A stretch of DNA of 64,000 nt, from contig NZ_JAAOIY010000009.1 of the NCBI RefSeq assembly GCF_013184495.1, positions 1-64,000 on the forward strand, in the 5' to 3' direction. Position numbers and translations under genes: made by a program. The first letter of the stretch is position 1. Each line of letters starts with the position of its first letter. Shown in pieces: positions 26,042 to 35,213 of this stretch. The notes beneath the pieces are model-generated. The model did not search any database and had not been told where the DNA came from. It saw only the letters and a program-made list of their open reading frames with translations. The stretch is from Sporosarcina jiandibaonis. Its GTDB lineage: Bacteria > Bacillota > Bacilli > Bacillales_A > Planococcaceae.

Positions 26042-26902
26042 TTGAGTAATTTAATATTAGGGATCGACGCGGGGAATCATATGGCAAAGGTCGCGGGAGA
26101 GTATGGAATTGATAGTTATCGAACTGCTATTTGTGAATGGTTCGAACGCGACGTAGTAGAAATCCACGGTGCTGATGATATGGAGTTTGAAATAGATGGA
26201 CGAAAAGGATTCGCCGGAACGATAGCGGTTTATGAAGATGAATTTGGCGGTGGGAGCATGTTTGGTGATAGCAAAGCGCACGAAGACACCAAAATTCGCG
26301 TGTTGCTGGCAATCCATAGGTATATAGAAAAATATAGTCCTGGCATCGAAAACGTTAGTTTGGTTACAGGGCAACCAATTAGCTCCCACAAAGATGCAGA
26401 AAAGAAGAAGATAATTGAAATGCTAAAAGGGACTCATGAATTGATTGTAAATAAAGAGTGGCGACGTATTCATATCCACGATGTCGCTGTTGGCGCGGAG
26501 GGGTCCGGGGCGTATTGGGCTACTTCGGGGATTAGGTCCGCTAGAATCATAGATGTGGGAAGCGGTACGGTCAATTGTGCGACGATTGCCGATAAACGGT
26601 ATATAAACAATGCATCCGACACTTTTAATTTCGGAATGGAAACCGTCAATAATAAAAACGATCTTGCAAGTATTGCGCGAGGTATTATTCGCGGGACCAC
26701 TAAATTAAAGTGGGATAAAAATGATATAGTTTTAATTTGCGGAGGAATTTCGAAAGATATATTGCCTTTTATTGCAAAATATTATGTGTCCGCTCGTTTG
26801 TTGGAACCGTTGTTGAAAAATAGGGGCGACGTGATATTTGCGGATCCCGTATTTGCCAATGCGATAGGGTTTTATAATTTAGCGAGGATGACTTTTAAAT
26901 GA
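26042..26902 (+). CDS. ParM/StbA-like actin-family ATPase
   Basis: An actin-like filament protein of 286 residues. Phosphate-binding loops are LILGIDAGNHMAKV (residues about 4-17) and ARIIDVGSGTVNCATI (about 166-181), and the adenosine loop is ICGGISKDILPF (near 232). These are the standard motifs of plasmid ParM, AlfA and Alp proteins, which push apart plasmid copies. TTG 26042 follows CGGAGGG. The next gene overlaps it by four bases and looks like the ParR adaptor. Confidence 0.88.
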   Translation: MSNLILGIDAGNHMAKVAGEYGIDSYRTAICEWFERDVVEIHGADDMEFEIDGRKGFAGTIAVYEDEFGGGSMFGDSKAHEDTKIRVLLAIHRYIEKYSPGIENVSLVTGQPISSHKDAEKKKIIEMLKGTHELIVNKEWRRIHIHDVAVGAEGSGAYWATSGIRSARIIDVGSGTVNCATIADKRYINNASDTFNFGMETVNNKNDLASIARGIIRGTTKLKWDKNDIVLICGGISKDILPFIAKYYVSARLLEPLLKNRGDVIFADPVFANAIGFYNLARMTFK

Positions 26903-27159
26903 GAGAATTACGCGAAGTGGTTAGCAAAGATGCTGAAAAAACAAGACAAACAAAATCTGAAAGCTATGATTTGACGGATGCGTACGAAGTGGGTTTACTC
27001 AACTATGCGGAAGATCCTGAGCATGGTAATTATAGCGAGTTTGTTAAAAGGGCGATTGCGTTTTATCGAGATGCGAAAAGTATGCCGCAGCAACATATCC
27101 CGGTTATTGTTAGGTCAATGGAAAATGATGATGAAGATTCAGTGGATGGATTTTTATGA
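26899..27159 (+). CDS. Small ParR-like adaptor protein
   Basis: An 86-residue acidic-tailed protein starting at ATG 26899 within the parM stop (ATGA). The YSEFVKRAIAFYRD segment (about 45-58) reads like the second helix of a ribbon-helix-helix. Position and size fit the DNA-binding adaptor that links ParM to the centromere. Direct similarity cannot be shown here. Confidence 0.6.
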   Translation: MRELREVVSKDAEKTRQTKSESYDLTDAYEVGLLNYAEDPEHGNYSEFVKRAIAFYRDAKSMPQQHIPVIVRSMENDDEDSVDGFL

Positions 27160-27197
27160 ATAAAGTTGTCCACGATTTACCCGTCCACTATGTTTAT

Positions 27198-27217
27198 GTT
27201 CATGTTTTGTTCATGTT
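27198..27217 (+). repeat. Integrase arm-type repeats, right end
   Basis: Two head-to-tail copies of GTTCATGTT (27198 and 27209), matching the motif near the left end. They lie about 100 bases inside attR. Confidence 0.5.
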
Positions 27218-27316
27218 CGCGTTTAATACCAACTATTTACGATGGTGGTAGTAACTTGTAAAAGTTGATAATACGGCATTTGAGGGGTCTGTTTCATTGT
27301 GTTTTTCGTGTTATTT

Positions 27317-27335
27317 AATGGGCGGAATGATGTAA
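27317..27335 (+). other. attR core of the element
   Basis: AATGGGCGGAATGATGTAA, identical to the last 19 bases of groEL, but here without the rest of groEL. The DNA to the right is the chromosomal flank, or the start of an older element remnant (see 27413-27480). Confidence 0.88.
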
Positions 27336-27412
27336 TATAGCAAAACAGTCCCTTTCACAACGGGGTTTTAAGCTATGTGTCGTCATATTTAATGCCTAAA
27401 ACTTATTTTTAA

Positions 27413-27480
27413 TCATTGAAGGCTTCTCATTAGTTGACCAAACTTTTGAGACGCCTTTTTATTTTCCTTTTGTAATATGC
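27413..27480 (-). pseudogene. C-terminal remnant of a tyrosine integrase
   Basis: Read on the minus strand, this encodes ILQKENKKASQKFGQLMRSL then a stop, the normal ending of this integrase family (the intact integrase ends KEASTRFGNLMKDL). The stop lies 78 bases after the att core, against 75 for the intact gene. Nothing of the catalytic domain remains. On the plus strand the same bases form a hairpin (AGGC-TTCTCA / TTGAGA-CGCCT) followed by TTTTATTTT, so it can serve as a terminator for groEL-side transcripts. Confidence 0.75.
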
Positions 27481-27588
27481 AAATTCACTTTGAAATCAGT
27501 CCATATAAAACAGCTCTTTGCCAACCCTGCTTTGTTAAAAGCATATTTTCACTCCTTGTACATATTTATTTCCATTTAAGTAAATGGT

Positions 27589-27615
27589 GTTTAGTTACCC
27601 TCTTATAGAGGTAAA
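27589..27615 (+). promoter_or_regulatory. Possible SigB-type promoter
   Basis: GTTTAG (27589-27594) and GGTAAA (27610-27615) with a 15-base spacer resemble the general-stress consensus GTTT...GGGTAT. The B. subtilis relative ydaG is a SigB gene. An inverted TACC.CTCT/AGAGGTA overlaps. Confidence 0.4.
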
Positions 27616-27648
27616 CTACAACAGGATTAAAAAAGGGAGTAGATACTG

Positions 27649-28062
27649 ATGAATGAAAAAATAGCAGCACTGAAAATCCTGAAAGAGAGCTTTGTTGGAA
27701 TAATGGCGACAGTTCAACAGAACAAGCCGCATACACGTTATATGACGTTTTTCAGTGATGAATTTACTCTTTACACCGCAACATCAAAACAAACACATAA
27801 GGTGGATGAACTTGAAGAAAATCCGCATACTCATATTTTAATCGGGTATGAAGGTAAAGGTATGGGTGACGAATATCTTGAAATAGAAGGTACCGTCAGT
27901 ATTTCAGACGATGAGAGTATAAAAGAGAAAGTATGGAATGAGCATATGAAACCATGGTTCAGTGGCCCAGAGGATCCCGATCTAGTGATATTGAAAATTT
28001 CACCCGATTCAATTCGTTTGATGAATAAAAAAGGGGAGGAACCAAAAGAGATTACTCCGTGA
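27649..28062 (+). CDS. Pyridoxamine 5'-phosphate oxidase-related general stress protein (YdaG-like)
   Basis: A 137-residue split-barrel flavin-binding-fold protein. HTRYMTFFSDEFTLYTATSK and the IEGTVSISDDES strand match the general stress protein 26/YdaG group. The real cofactor and substrate are unknown for this group. ATG 27649 follows AAAGGGAG. A strong terminator follows. It is the first intact host gene right of the island. Confidence 0.85.
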   Translation: MNEKIAALKILKESFVGIMATVQQNKPHTRYMTFFSDEFTLYTATSKQTHKVDELEENPHTHILIGYEGKGMGDEYLEIEGTVSISDDESIKEKVWNEHMKPWFSGPEDPDLVILKISPDSIRLMNKKGEEPKEITP

Positions 28063-28067
28063 GTAGA

Positions 28068-28101
28068 GGGTGCCAGCGTTAGGAGCTGGCACCCTTTTTT
28101 T
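28068..28101 (+). terminator. Terminator after the YdaG-like gene
   Basis: GGGTGCCAGC pairs with GCTGGCACCC, followed by seven T. Confidence 0.95.
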
Positions 28102-28194
28102 ACGGTATTATTGGCGTAAGGAGTCTTCAATTGAATCGGGATTGATGAAATATATATTACGGAATTGAAATCAACATTTTGACTCTCCCTTTCG

Positions 28195-29160
28195 TTATCT
28201 TAAGAAGAAAGAAGAGCCATCAATTATTTCAACATCTTCCCTTGCTTTTATTTCATCCATTAATTTGAAAAGCGCTTCATCTTTCCTCTTGGCTTCAATC
28301 ATACAGTCAATTTGTGGAATACTACCCTTTATTACTTTAAGAAATCTAAAAAACATATCGACATCTATATAATCTGAGTGATGGCGATATTCTTTTTCAC
28401 TTTTAGGACTAGAGATATGCATTTTTATTGGGAGCGGGGAGTTCCGCCATGTCTGCACAACTCTATCCCAGTTGTGTTCCCAATTTGGATCTTGGTGATG
28501 GGCGAGATGATGATGATAATCGAAAACTAGAGGTATATCTAGTTTTTCACATAAGTAAAGTGTATCTTCTAACATAAAAGAAGTATCATCATTTTCAAGC
28601 ATGATCATCGTTTGAATCCTTTTTGGGATGTCCATCCAATTATCAACAAAACGTTCAAGTGAGATTTCGGTTTCTTTATAATTACCACCAACATGCATGA
28701 CGCAGCGGTGATTTGGGTCAACCCCCATCGTCTTTAATAATAAGTAATGCAGCTTTAAGGTCCTTATTGAATTTTTCAAGACATGCTTATCTTTAGAATT
28801 AATTAGAACAAAGTGATCTGGATGAAAATCAACTCTTATCTGATGTTTTTTTGCGAAAAATCCAATCTCACGTAGCTGCTCTTTTAATGGCTTTATATAA
28901 TTCCAATCAAGAAGCTCTTCGTGGTTTGCTAAAGGGATGAGGCGAGAGGTTAATCGATAAAAATGAATATCAGACGTTGCATTATGTTTTAACAGTCTTA
29001 GTGTGTTGTGCAAATTCGATAGTGCAATACGTTCTAATTTACGAATGGCAGCTTCCCGGTCATCAATTTTTTCAAATTGAGCAAATGTCATCGTTTGCGA
29101 CGGGGAGGCATTTTTAAGTTCCATACTCATTGCGACATAACCAAGCCGTACAATCGTCAT
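28195..29160 (-). CDS. uvsE: UV DNA damage endonuclease UvsE/UvdE
   Basis: A TIM-barrel endonuclease that nicks DNA 5' to UV photoproducts. The 321-residue protein begins MTIVRLGYVAMSMELKNASP and carries the conserved RVDFHPDHFVLINS, MHVGGNYKE, LENDDTSF, PLVFDYHHH and MHISSPK motifs with the metal-binding His, Glu and Asp. ATG 29160 follows GAGGTGAAATCA; upstream in-frame codons have no support. It stands alone. Confidence 0.95.
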   Translation of the reverse strand: MTIVRLGYVAMSMELKNASPSQTMTFAQFEKIDDREAAIRKLERIALSNLHNTLRLLKHNATSDIHFYRLTSRLIPLANHEELLDWNYIKPLKEQLREIGFFAKKHQIRVDFHPDHFVLINSKDKHVLKNSIRTLKLHYLLLKTMGVDPNHRCVMHVGGNYKETEISLERFVDNWMDIPKRIQTMIMLENDDTSFMLEDTLYLCEKLDIPLVFDYHHHLAHHQDPNWEHNWDRVVQTWRNSPLPIKMHISSPKSEKEYRHHSDYIDVDMFFRFLKVIKGSIPQIDCMIEAKRKDEALFKLMDEIKAREDVEIIDGSSFFLR

Positions 29161-29575
29161 TGATTTCACCTCAGCAGTTTTATTTATTCTAATCAAAACG
29201 TTGTATACCGTGTAGAAGTTAAATTTTTTGATGGACTGGCATCCCATAAGCCCAATGCATTTGCTACATATCCGAACCGAATTTTCATCGGATTTTCCCT
29301 TTTAACACTTTGCAGTTGAAATCTATTTTGATAGATTATTATCAAGATGTTATAAATATTAAGGTGTAAATGATATATAATTACATTATCCGCGAAACTC
29401 CATTTATGTATACACAGAATGAGAATGGAAAAATCATGAATTCTTAACGAGGATTTCTGATTTTACCTCACACTGATCCTTAAAATGTCTTATTCTTTGT
29501 CGAGAGCAGTATTGAGTATTATTTTTATTTTGGGTGGTATTATAGATACAATGGCGACCAAAAGGAGTGCTAATC
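29161..29575. other. Intergenic stretch
   Basis: About 415 bases, AT-rich, with divergent upstream regions for uvsE and the YdhR-like gene. No gene, repeat or clear operator seen. Confidence 0.5.
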
Positions 29576-29881
29576 ATGAAATATGTATTACAAGTAGATT
29601 TTAAAATGGATGGCCCATTCGGTAAAGAAATGTCAAAGGCTTTCGTTGATCTAGCCGAGAGTATTAATAATGAGTCAGGTGTGGTTTGGAAGATTTGGAC
29701 AGAGGATGCGGCTGCTAAGGAAGCTGGCGGGATATACTTATTCGAAACGAAAGAGGATGCTGAAAAATATTTAGTCATGCATTCAAATCGATTAACCAGT
29801 TTTGGTATTACTGATGTTCGAGGTAAAATTTTTGAAGTGAACGAAGCATTATCAATTATTAATAACGCACCAATTAAATAA
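29576..29881 (+). CDS. YdhR family monooxygenase-like protein
   Basis: A 101-residue dimeric alpha+beta-barrel (ABM) type protein: YVLQVDFKMDGPFGKEMSKA, VVWKIWTEDAAAKEAGGIYL, then FETKEDAEKY match the putative monooxygenase YdhR family. ATG 29576 follows AAAAGGAG. The substrate is unknown. A strong terminator follows. Confidence 0.85.
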   Translation: MKYVLQVDFKMDGPFGKEMSKAFVDLAESINNESGVVWKIWTEDAAAKEAGGIYLFETKEDAEKYLVMHSNRLTSFGITDVRGKIFEVNEALSIINNAPIK

Positions 29882-29941
29882 TAAATATTACTTACAAAAA
29901 TAGGGCGCTTTAATTCCTAACATATAAATATCTTTAAAGGT

Positions 29942-29983
29942 AAAGGCCTTCCATCTGTTCACTGAACTGATGGAAGGCCTTTT
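29942..29983 (+). terminator. Terminator after the YdhR-like gene
   Basis: AAAGGCCTTCCATC pairs with GATGGAAGGCCTTTT over 14 bases. Confidence 0.92.
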
Positions 29984-30102
29984 CAAAGTGAAAGTATTCA
30001 TTATTGTGGGAAGGGTAGCGCAGAGCAGGTGAAGCACTTTCTTTAGATTTTAATGTTTAGCAAATTTCTCTCTAGGGAAGTCACACTTGATTAGAATGTA
30101 AG

Positions 30103-31038
30103 TTATTGAATATCCAAGTGTTTCTTAATCGTTTTAGACAATTTTGTTCGTTCTTCCTCAGGCACAATGTAGTAATAGACTTCCTTTTCTTCCTTGCCAC
30201 TTCCGTTTATTTGGATTTGTTCAAGATTGTGACGTGTGATTGAGTAGTTCGCCTGAATGTCTTTCAATTCCTCAAACGTTAAATTTGTTTTTACATTTTT
30301 GGCGATTACCTCTAATATGCTTCCATAGTTTGTGAGTGTTCCAAGTTGTACTGCTTCTTTGATAAAACCTTGAATGATTTTACGCTGGCGTTCTTGTCGT
30401 CCTATGTCACCCTGTGGGTCAAGAGCTCGCATACGAGAATACTTCAATGCTTCCTCACCATTCAATTCCAGTTTACCGACAGGGAAGTTTGTCCCATTAT
30501 AGAAAAAGTCCAAGGTGTTATTCACGGTTACACCGCCAACAGCATCTACCAGATCCTTAAAACCATCCATATTTACTTCCACGTAGTAGTCTATCGGGGC
30601 ATCTAGAAAATTTTCAATGGTTTTAATGGACATGTCGACTCCGCCGTATGTATACGAATGATTGATTTTATCCTTTATTCCTTGGCCGACGATTTCGGTG
30701 TATGTATCACGAGGAATGCTTACCATTTTAATAGATTTATCCCCCGGGTTTGCTGTTAATAGAATTAGTGAGTCTGGACGCCCGCGGTCACCTTCGCGCT
30801 GGTCCACCCCGAATAATAGAATAGATATGGGATCTCCTGCTGCCAAATTAATAACACGTTGCTCAGATTCTGAACGATTTAGTGGTTCATGTGTTTTTTT
30901 GAGTGTGCCAGCAACAGAGTTATATACAGAAAAACCGTATGCACCTGCACCTAAAATAAGGGAGAAAATAACTATAAGTGTAATTTTGAATCCTATCTTC
31001 CTTTTTTTAGGGGATGGTGATTTATGTTCCTGTTCCAT
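30103..31038 (-). CDS. LytR-CpsA-Psr (LCP) family protein
   Basis: LCP enzymes attach teichoic acids or other glycopolymers to peptidoglycan on the outside of the membrane. The 311-residue protein has a basic N terminus and one membrane helix (about 16-37), then the LCP domain: ILLFGVDQREGDRGRPDSL with conserved Arg, SIPRDTYTEI, NHSYTYGG and VGGVTVNN. ATG 31038 follows GGAAAGGAAG. It is a single-gene unit. Confidence 0.92.
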   Translation of the reverse strand: MEQEHKSPSPKKRKIGFKITLIVIFSLILGAGAYGFSVYNSVAGTLKKTHEPLNRSESEQRVINLAAGDPISILLFGVDQREGDRGRPDSLILLTANPGDKSIKMVSIPRDTYTEIVGQGIKDKINHSYTYGGVDMSIKTIENFLDAPIDYYVEVNMDGFKDLVDAVGGVTVNNTLDFFYNGTNFPVGKLELNGEEALKYSRMRALDPQGDIGRQERQRKIIQGFIKEAVQLGTLTNYGSILEVIAKNVKTNLTFEELKDIQANYSITRHNLEQIQINGSGKEEKEVYYYIVPEEERTKLSKTIKKHLDIQ

Positions 31039-31613
31039 TCAAACACTTCCTTTCCAGTAATCTCGTTTTATTTTAGCATCAATAAAATATATAGGTATCC
31101 AACAAAATAACCGGAGAAGCTTCAATTATACTGGATTTTACCTCTATTGGTATAATGTTCCTGGGCAAGAGGAACCTCTTTTCGCCAACATAATGTTTCG
31201 CCTATATTAAATTTTTATTACAAAAATCGTAATATTGCTGAAATAAGTGCTAGATTTCACTTAAAATTATTCAAGTAAACAATAAATTGGAGTAATTTTA
31301 AGAGGAAAAGGTCAAAGGAACTATGAATATTAGCAAGTAAATTATTGTTTTGCTTGGGCATAGCTTGAAAGTGGCAGATGTCCGAGATACATGGATAAAT
31401 CAGCTTATATCTTCTTATAAATCCTTTTGTTATTCTTATTAATGGATTGGAAGACTGGAAGAATTTACAGCTCTTGCTATCTGCGGTTTTCTTTCTAATT
31501 GGCAATTCCTGGCTTGTATGAAAGTGTGAACAATCCACTTTACTAAAATAGAGAATAGGAAAGTTCCTAGGAATCGTGCTTATGCAAAGATCAAAAATGA
31601 GGTAGGTAACACA
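31039..31613. other. Intergenic stretch before the three-domain glycan gene
   Basis: About 575 bases. A TATAAT box lies at 31151-31156, followed by a GTTCCT/AGGAAC hairpin near 31158-31176. A long minus-strand frame here has no ribosome binding site or recognisable product. Nothing else seen. Confidence 0.5.
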
Positions 31614-34600
31614 ATGAGAAAAAAGAATTTCCGGAGCAGAAATAAAAATAAAAAAACATATTTGCACTTTGAGAACGAGAAAAATGATTTTATTTTTGAA
31701 AGCGAATCGAACAAACGTTGGAGTATTCTTACTATATTCTCAACCATTCTAGTTATTCTATTCTGTTTGTTAATCTTTTTTGGAGGATTGGGTCTATATG
31801 CTGATCCCCATCTTCCTCAACTGAAGACAAAAGAAGCGGATGAATTTTCGCACATCCATTCATCCGAAACAATGACTTCCTTAAAGAATGTATCTGCAAA
31901 TACCGATACGAATAGGGAGTATCTCCAGCAGGAAATTGCTTATAACGATGATGTTTACGCATTTTATGTGAATTGGGACAGCAATAGTGAACAATCGTTG
32001 AGGAAAAATATTGATACAATCGATGTTCTGGTTCCGCAATGGTTGAGTTTGAATGCTGAATTGGAGCTTGAAACCGATATTGAGCCAGAAATAGTAGAGC
32101 TCGCCAAAAAGAATGGTGTTAAGATCGTGCCGTTAATTCACAACATACAGAATGGCAAGTGGAATCAGGAGACAGTTCATCAACTTTTAAATTCTCCTGA
32201 AGAACAAGCGAAATTAATTAATAAACTGCGTAAACTTATTAAAAAGCATAACTTTGATGGAATCAATATTGACTTTGAGAATCTAAACAAGAACGACCGG
32301 GATTTATTGACTCAGTTTATGGAGGAGCTGTACACGAGTTTTCATGCTGAAGGCCTCTCTGTATCCATCGATGTGCCGGCTGCCAATGATGCGTTTGATT
32401 ATAAAGGACTGGAAAAGCACGTTGATCAGATGATTGTGATGGCATACGATGAAAATGTGGACAATCCTGGCACGATTGCTTCTTCATCCTGGTTTAAAGA
32501 GATTCTCTCAAAACTACCTAAAGAAAAGCTGATCGTCGGGCTTGGGAATTATGGATACGACTGGGAATGGGAAAGCCAACAGCCGGGAGAAGCAGTTTCC
32601 TTTGATGACGTTACAAGACTAGCAGAAAAAGCGAACTTGAATATCCAATGGGACGATATGAGCCAAACTCCTTACCTTAAATATATGAAAAACAACAAAC
32701 TACATGAAATATGGTTCCTAGACAGTGCAACCTTCTATAACCAATTGAAAATGTCTACTGAGGCTGGTGCGCAGGGCATTGCGCTCTGGAGACTCGGATC
32801 AGAGGATCCATCTCTTTGGGATATTCTCAGAGGGCATAAAATGGAAGAATTGCTTACTGTCAAGAATGGAGGAAATATTTACAGTACAGGGGATGGGAAT
32901 ATCTTCAGGGCGAAAGAGAGCCGGAAAGAGGGGGAACGCAGCCTTCAGTTTAATGACTCCGGCTTTATCACGAGCGAAACTTATATTTCCAACCCGATAT
33001 CATCGGAGTTTGAGCGTTTAAGCCAACCCGGGGAAAAGGAAATCGTCCTAACCTTTGATGATGGGCCTGACCCTAAATATACGGAAAGCATATTGGAAAT
33101 CCTGAAACAATACAATGTTAAAGCTTCGTTTTTTATCATTGGAAATAAGGCAATCCACAATCAAGGTATTATTAAACGAATTCATCGGGATGGCCATGAA
33201 ATCGGTAACCATACGTTTTCTCACCCAAAAACAAATGAAATGTCCGATAAACAGTTAAAGCTTGAGCTAAATGGTACTCAACGCATCATTCAAGGAATTA
33301 CAGGACATACCACCTCGTTGTATCGGTCCCCTTATGGAGATGAAGAGGCAAAATTCATGCCAGCACATTTTCAAAAATTAGAGGATGTCACACAATTGGG
33401 GTACATCACCGTCAATTATGATGTAGATTCAAAAGACTGGAAGCTGCGTGATAGCAAGGCCATTGCGGAGAATGTCTTGAAGCAGGTATCGAGCGGCGAC
33501 ATTATTCTACTTCATGACGGCGGCGGAGATAGGCAGGCTACCGTCGAGGCACTGCCTGAAATTATTGAACAGTTACAGAATAAAGGGTATAAATTTGTGA
33601 CGGTCAGCGATCTAATGAATCAAAGGCAAAGTAATATTATGCCGCCAGTCGCAAAGGTGGAAAATCAGATTATGCAAAGCTACAAAGTGATGCTATTCAA
33701 TATAGCAAACTTTAATCAGGTTATTTTCATTTTACTTTACAGTGCGATGTTCATTTTAGCTCTGCGCATTTTGATTCTAGGGAGTTTAGCTTTAATACAT
33801 AAAAAACGTGTCAGACATCCGGTAGGGCGGTCTACCCCATCTGTAAGTGTTATTATTGCGGCCTACAACGAAGAGAAGGTTATAAATAGAACCATCGAGT
33901 CGATCCTGAAAAGTGATTATCCAAACCTAGAGGTCATTGTTGTCGATGATGGTTCTACAGACCAGACCTCCTTGGTTGTATCCCGTGAGTACGAAACTAA
34001 TGAAAACGTACTTATTTACAACAAGAAGAATGGGGGAAAAGCTTCAGCGATTAATCTGGGTGTCAAGCAGGCAAAGGGTGATATTCTTGTTGCCATTGAT
34101 GCGGATACAGTTGTTACCGCTGATTCGATTTCGATGCTTATTCGACATTTTGATGATGAAACTATTGCGGCGGTATCTGGAAATGTGAGGGTCGGGAACA
34201 GGGAAAACCTGTTAACTGCTTGGCAACATATTGAGTATGTAACCGGATTTAACTTGGAGAAGCGCGGCTTTGCCACTCTTAATTGCGTCCCAGTAGTCCC
34301 GGGAGCTTTTGGCGCGTGGCGCAAACAGGTGGTTGAAAAGCTAGATTATTTTTGCAAAGATACGCTTGCCGAAGATACAGACATGACGTTGAAAATCCTT
34401 CGACAAGGCTATAAAGTTGTGATTGATGAACAGGCCTACGCCTATACGGAGGCACCTAAAACGATTAAAGATTTCCTGAAACAGCGATTCAGATGGACCT
34501 TTGGAACTTTACAATGTTTTTGGAAGCATAAGAAAGCGTTTGGGGGAATAAAACATAAATCACTGGGATTCATTGCCCTCCCTAATATGCTTCTATTTCA

Positions 34601-34931
34601 GTTTATTGTTCCTTTCTTTGGTCCGATTTTAGATGTATTGTTTCTATTAGGAATCCTGGCAGGGTATGCCCAAAAATCAATACTGATTTTCGGGAGTTAT
34701 CTCTTGGTCGATTTCCTTGTTTGCTTAGTTGCTTTCAGGATGGAGAAGCTTAGCTTTAAACCGCTTATTTTCTTGTTCCTGCAAAGAATTTTCTACCGTT
34801 ACTTACTGCTATGGGTAACGTGGAAATCTATTTTTGCTGCACTAAAAGGAACCCGGGTTGGCTGGGGAAAATTGAAGCGGACAGGAGACCTGAAAGTAGA
34901 GCCACGATTGAATGTGAAACGCACCACCTAA
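31614..34931 (+). CDS. Three-domain GH18 / polysaccharide deacetylase / glycosyltransferase 2 protein
   Basis: A 1105-residue membrane protein likely to make and trim an N-acetylglucosamine-type polysaccharide. Domains in order: cytoplasmic N terminus, membrane helix (about 40-62); GH18-like domain (about 100-410) with motif FDGINIDFE; NodB-type deacetylase (about 465-670) with LTFDDGPDP and the HxxxH of GNHTFSHP; membrane helix (about 700-725); GT2 domain (about 740-970) with VVDDGS, AIDADT, EDTD and QRFRW; then three or four membrane helices. It combines in one chain what PgaB and PgaC do as two. ATG 31614 follows TGAGGTAGG. The product is inferred. Confidence 0.92.
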   Translation: MRKKNFRSRNKNKKTYLHFENEKNDFIFESESNKRWSILTIFSTILVILFCLLIFFGGLGLYADPHLPQLKTKEADEFSHIHSSETMTSLKNVSANTDTNREYLQQEIAYNDDVYAFYVNWDSNSEQSLRKNIDTIDVLVPQWLSLNAELELETDIEPEIVELAKKNGVKIVPLIHNIQNGKWNQETVHQLLNSPEEQAKLINKLRKLIKKHNFDGINIDFENLNKNDRDLLTQFMEELYTSFHAEGLSVSIDVPAANDAFDYKGLEKHVDQMIVMAYDENVDNPGTIASSSWFKEILSKLPKEKLIVGLGNYGYDWEWESQQPGEAVSFDDVTRLAEKANLNIQWDDMSQTPYLKYMKNNKLHEIWFLDSATFYNQLKMSTEAGAQGIALWRLGSEDPSLWDILRGHKMEELLTVKNGGNIYSTGDGNIFRAKESRKEGERSLQFNDSGFITSETYISNPISSEFERLSQPGEKEIVLTFDDGPDPKYTESILEILKQYNVKASFFIIGNKAIHNQGIIKRIHRDGHEIGNHTFSHPKTNEMSDKQLKLELNGTQRIIQGITGHTTSLYRSPYGDEEAKFMPAHFQKLEDVTQLGYITVNYDVDSKDWKLRDSKAIAENVLKQVSSGDIILLHDGGGDRQATVEALPEIIEQLQNKGYKFVTVSDLMNQRQSNIMPPVAKVENQIMQSYKVMLFNIANFNQVIFILLYSAMFILALRILILGSLALIHKKRVRHPVGRSTPSVSVIIAAYNEEKVINRTIESILKSDYPNLEVIVVDDGSTDQTSLVVSREYETNENVLIYNKKNGGKASAINLGVKQAKGDILVAIDADTVVTADSISMLIRHFDDETIAAVSGNVRVGNRENLLTAWQHIEYVTGFNLEKRGFATLNCVPVVPGAFGAWRKQVVEKLDYFCKDTLAEDTDMTLKILRQGYKVVIDEQAYAYTEAPKTIKDFLKQRFRWTFGTLQCFWKHKKAFGGIKHKSLGFIALPNMLLFQFIVPFFGPILDVLFLLGILAGYAQKSILIFGSYLLVDFLVCLVAFRMEKLSFKPLIFLFLQRIFYRYLLLWVTWKSIFAALKGTRVGWGKLKRTGDLKVEPRLNVKRTT

Positions 34932-34976
34932 AATGGACAATTCTCCCTTTTGCTACCTAGATGATTTAAAAAAACT

Positions 34977-35034
34977 GAGGCTTCCCATTAGTTGTTAAAA
35001 CTTTTGGGAAGCTTCTTCTCATTTCTTTTACGTG
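34977..35034 (-). pseudogene. Second integrase C-terminal remnant, doubling as terminator
   Basis: Minus-strand reading gives HVKEMR in one frame, then EEASQKF, a stop, and QLMGSL in the next, a decayed version of the same integrase ending seen at 27413-27480 and in the intact integrase. On the plus strand it forms GAGGCTTCCC / GGGAAGCTTC followed by a T-rich stretch, 45 bases after the three-domain gene, which it may terminate. Confidence 0.6.
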
Positions 35035-35147
35035 GGGATAGACATCATTGAACATCTTTTTCCGAGTACTACACCAACATCCTCTGCAAGAAACTATGTG
35101 TGTAACAATTTACAAATGAAAGAGTAAACGCACCCCATTGAAGAGTA

Positions 35148-35179
35148 ACAAACCCTTCGAGGTCCAAAGGGTTTGTTTG
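35148..35179. terminator. Terminator before the YmaF-like gene end
   Basis: ACAAACCCTT pairs with AAAGGGTTTGT. It lies 35 bases beyond the stop of the minus-strand YmaF-like gene. Confidence 0.75.
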
Positions 35180-35213
35180 GTTAATCATATAAATGGCTAG
35201 TCAGAAAACACCA

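Noticed and set aside
27317..27335. The second groEL-like 19-mer as a partial groEL duplication
   Set aside because: Similarity stops exactly at the 19 bases and pairs with an integrase at the other end, so a site-specific att repeat is the simpler explanation.
31257..31667. A 136-codon minus-strand open frame
   Set aside because: No ribosome binding site, no recognisable sequence pattern, and it overlaps the start of the well-supported three-domain gene on the other strand.
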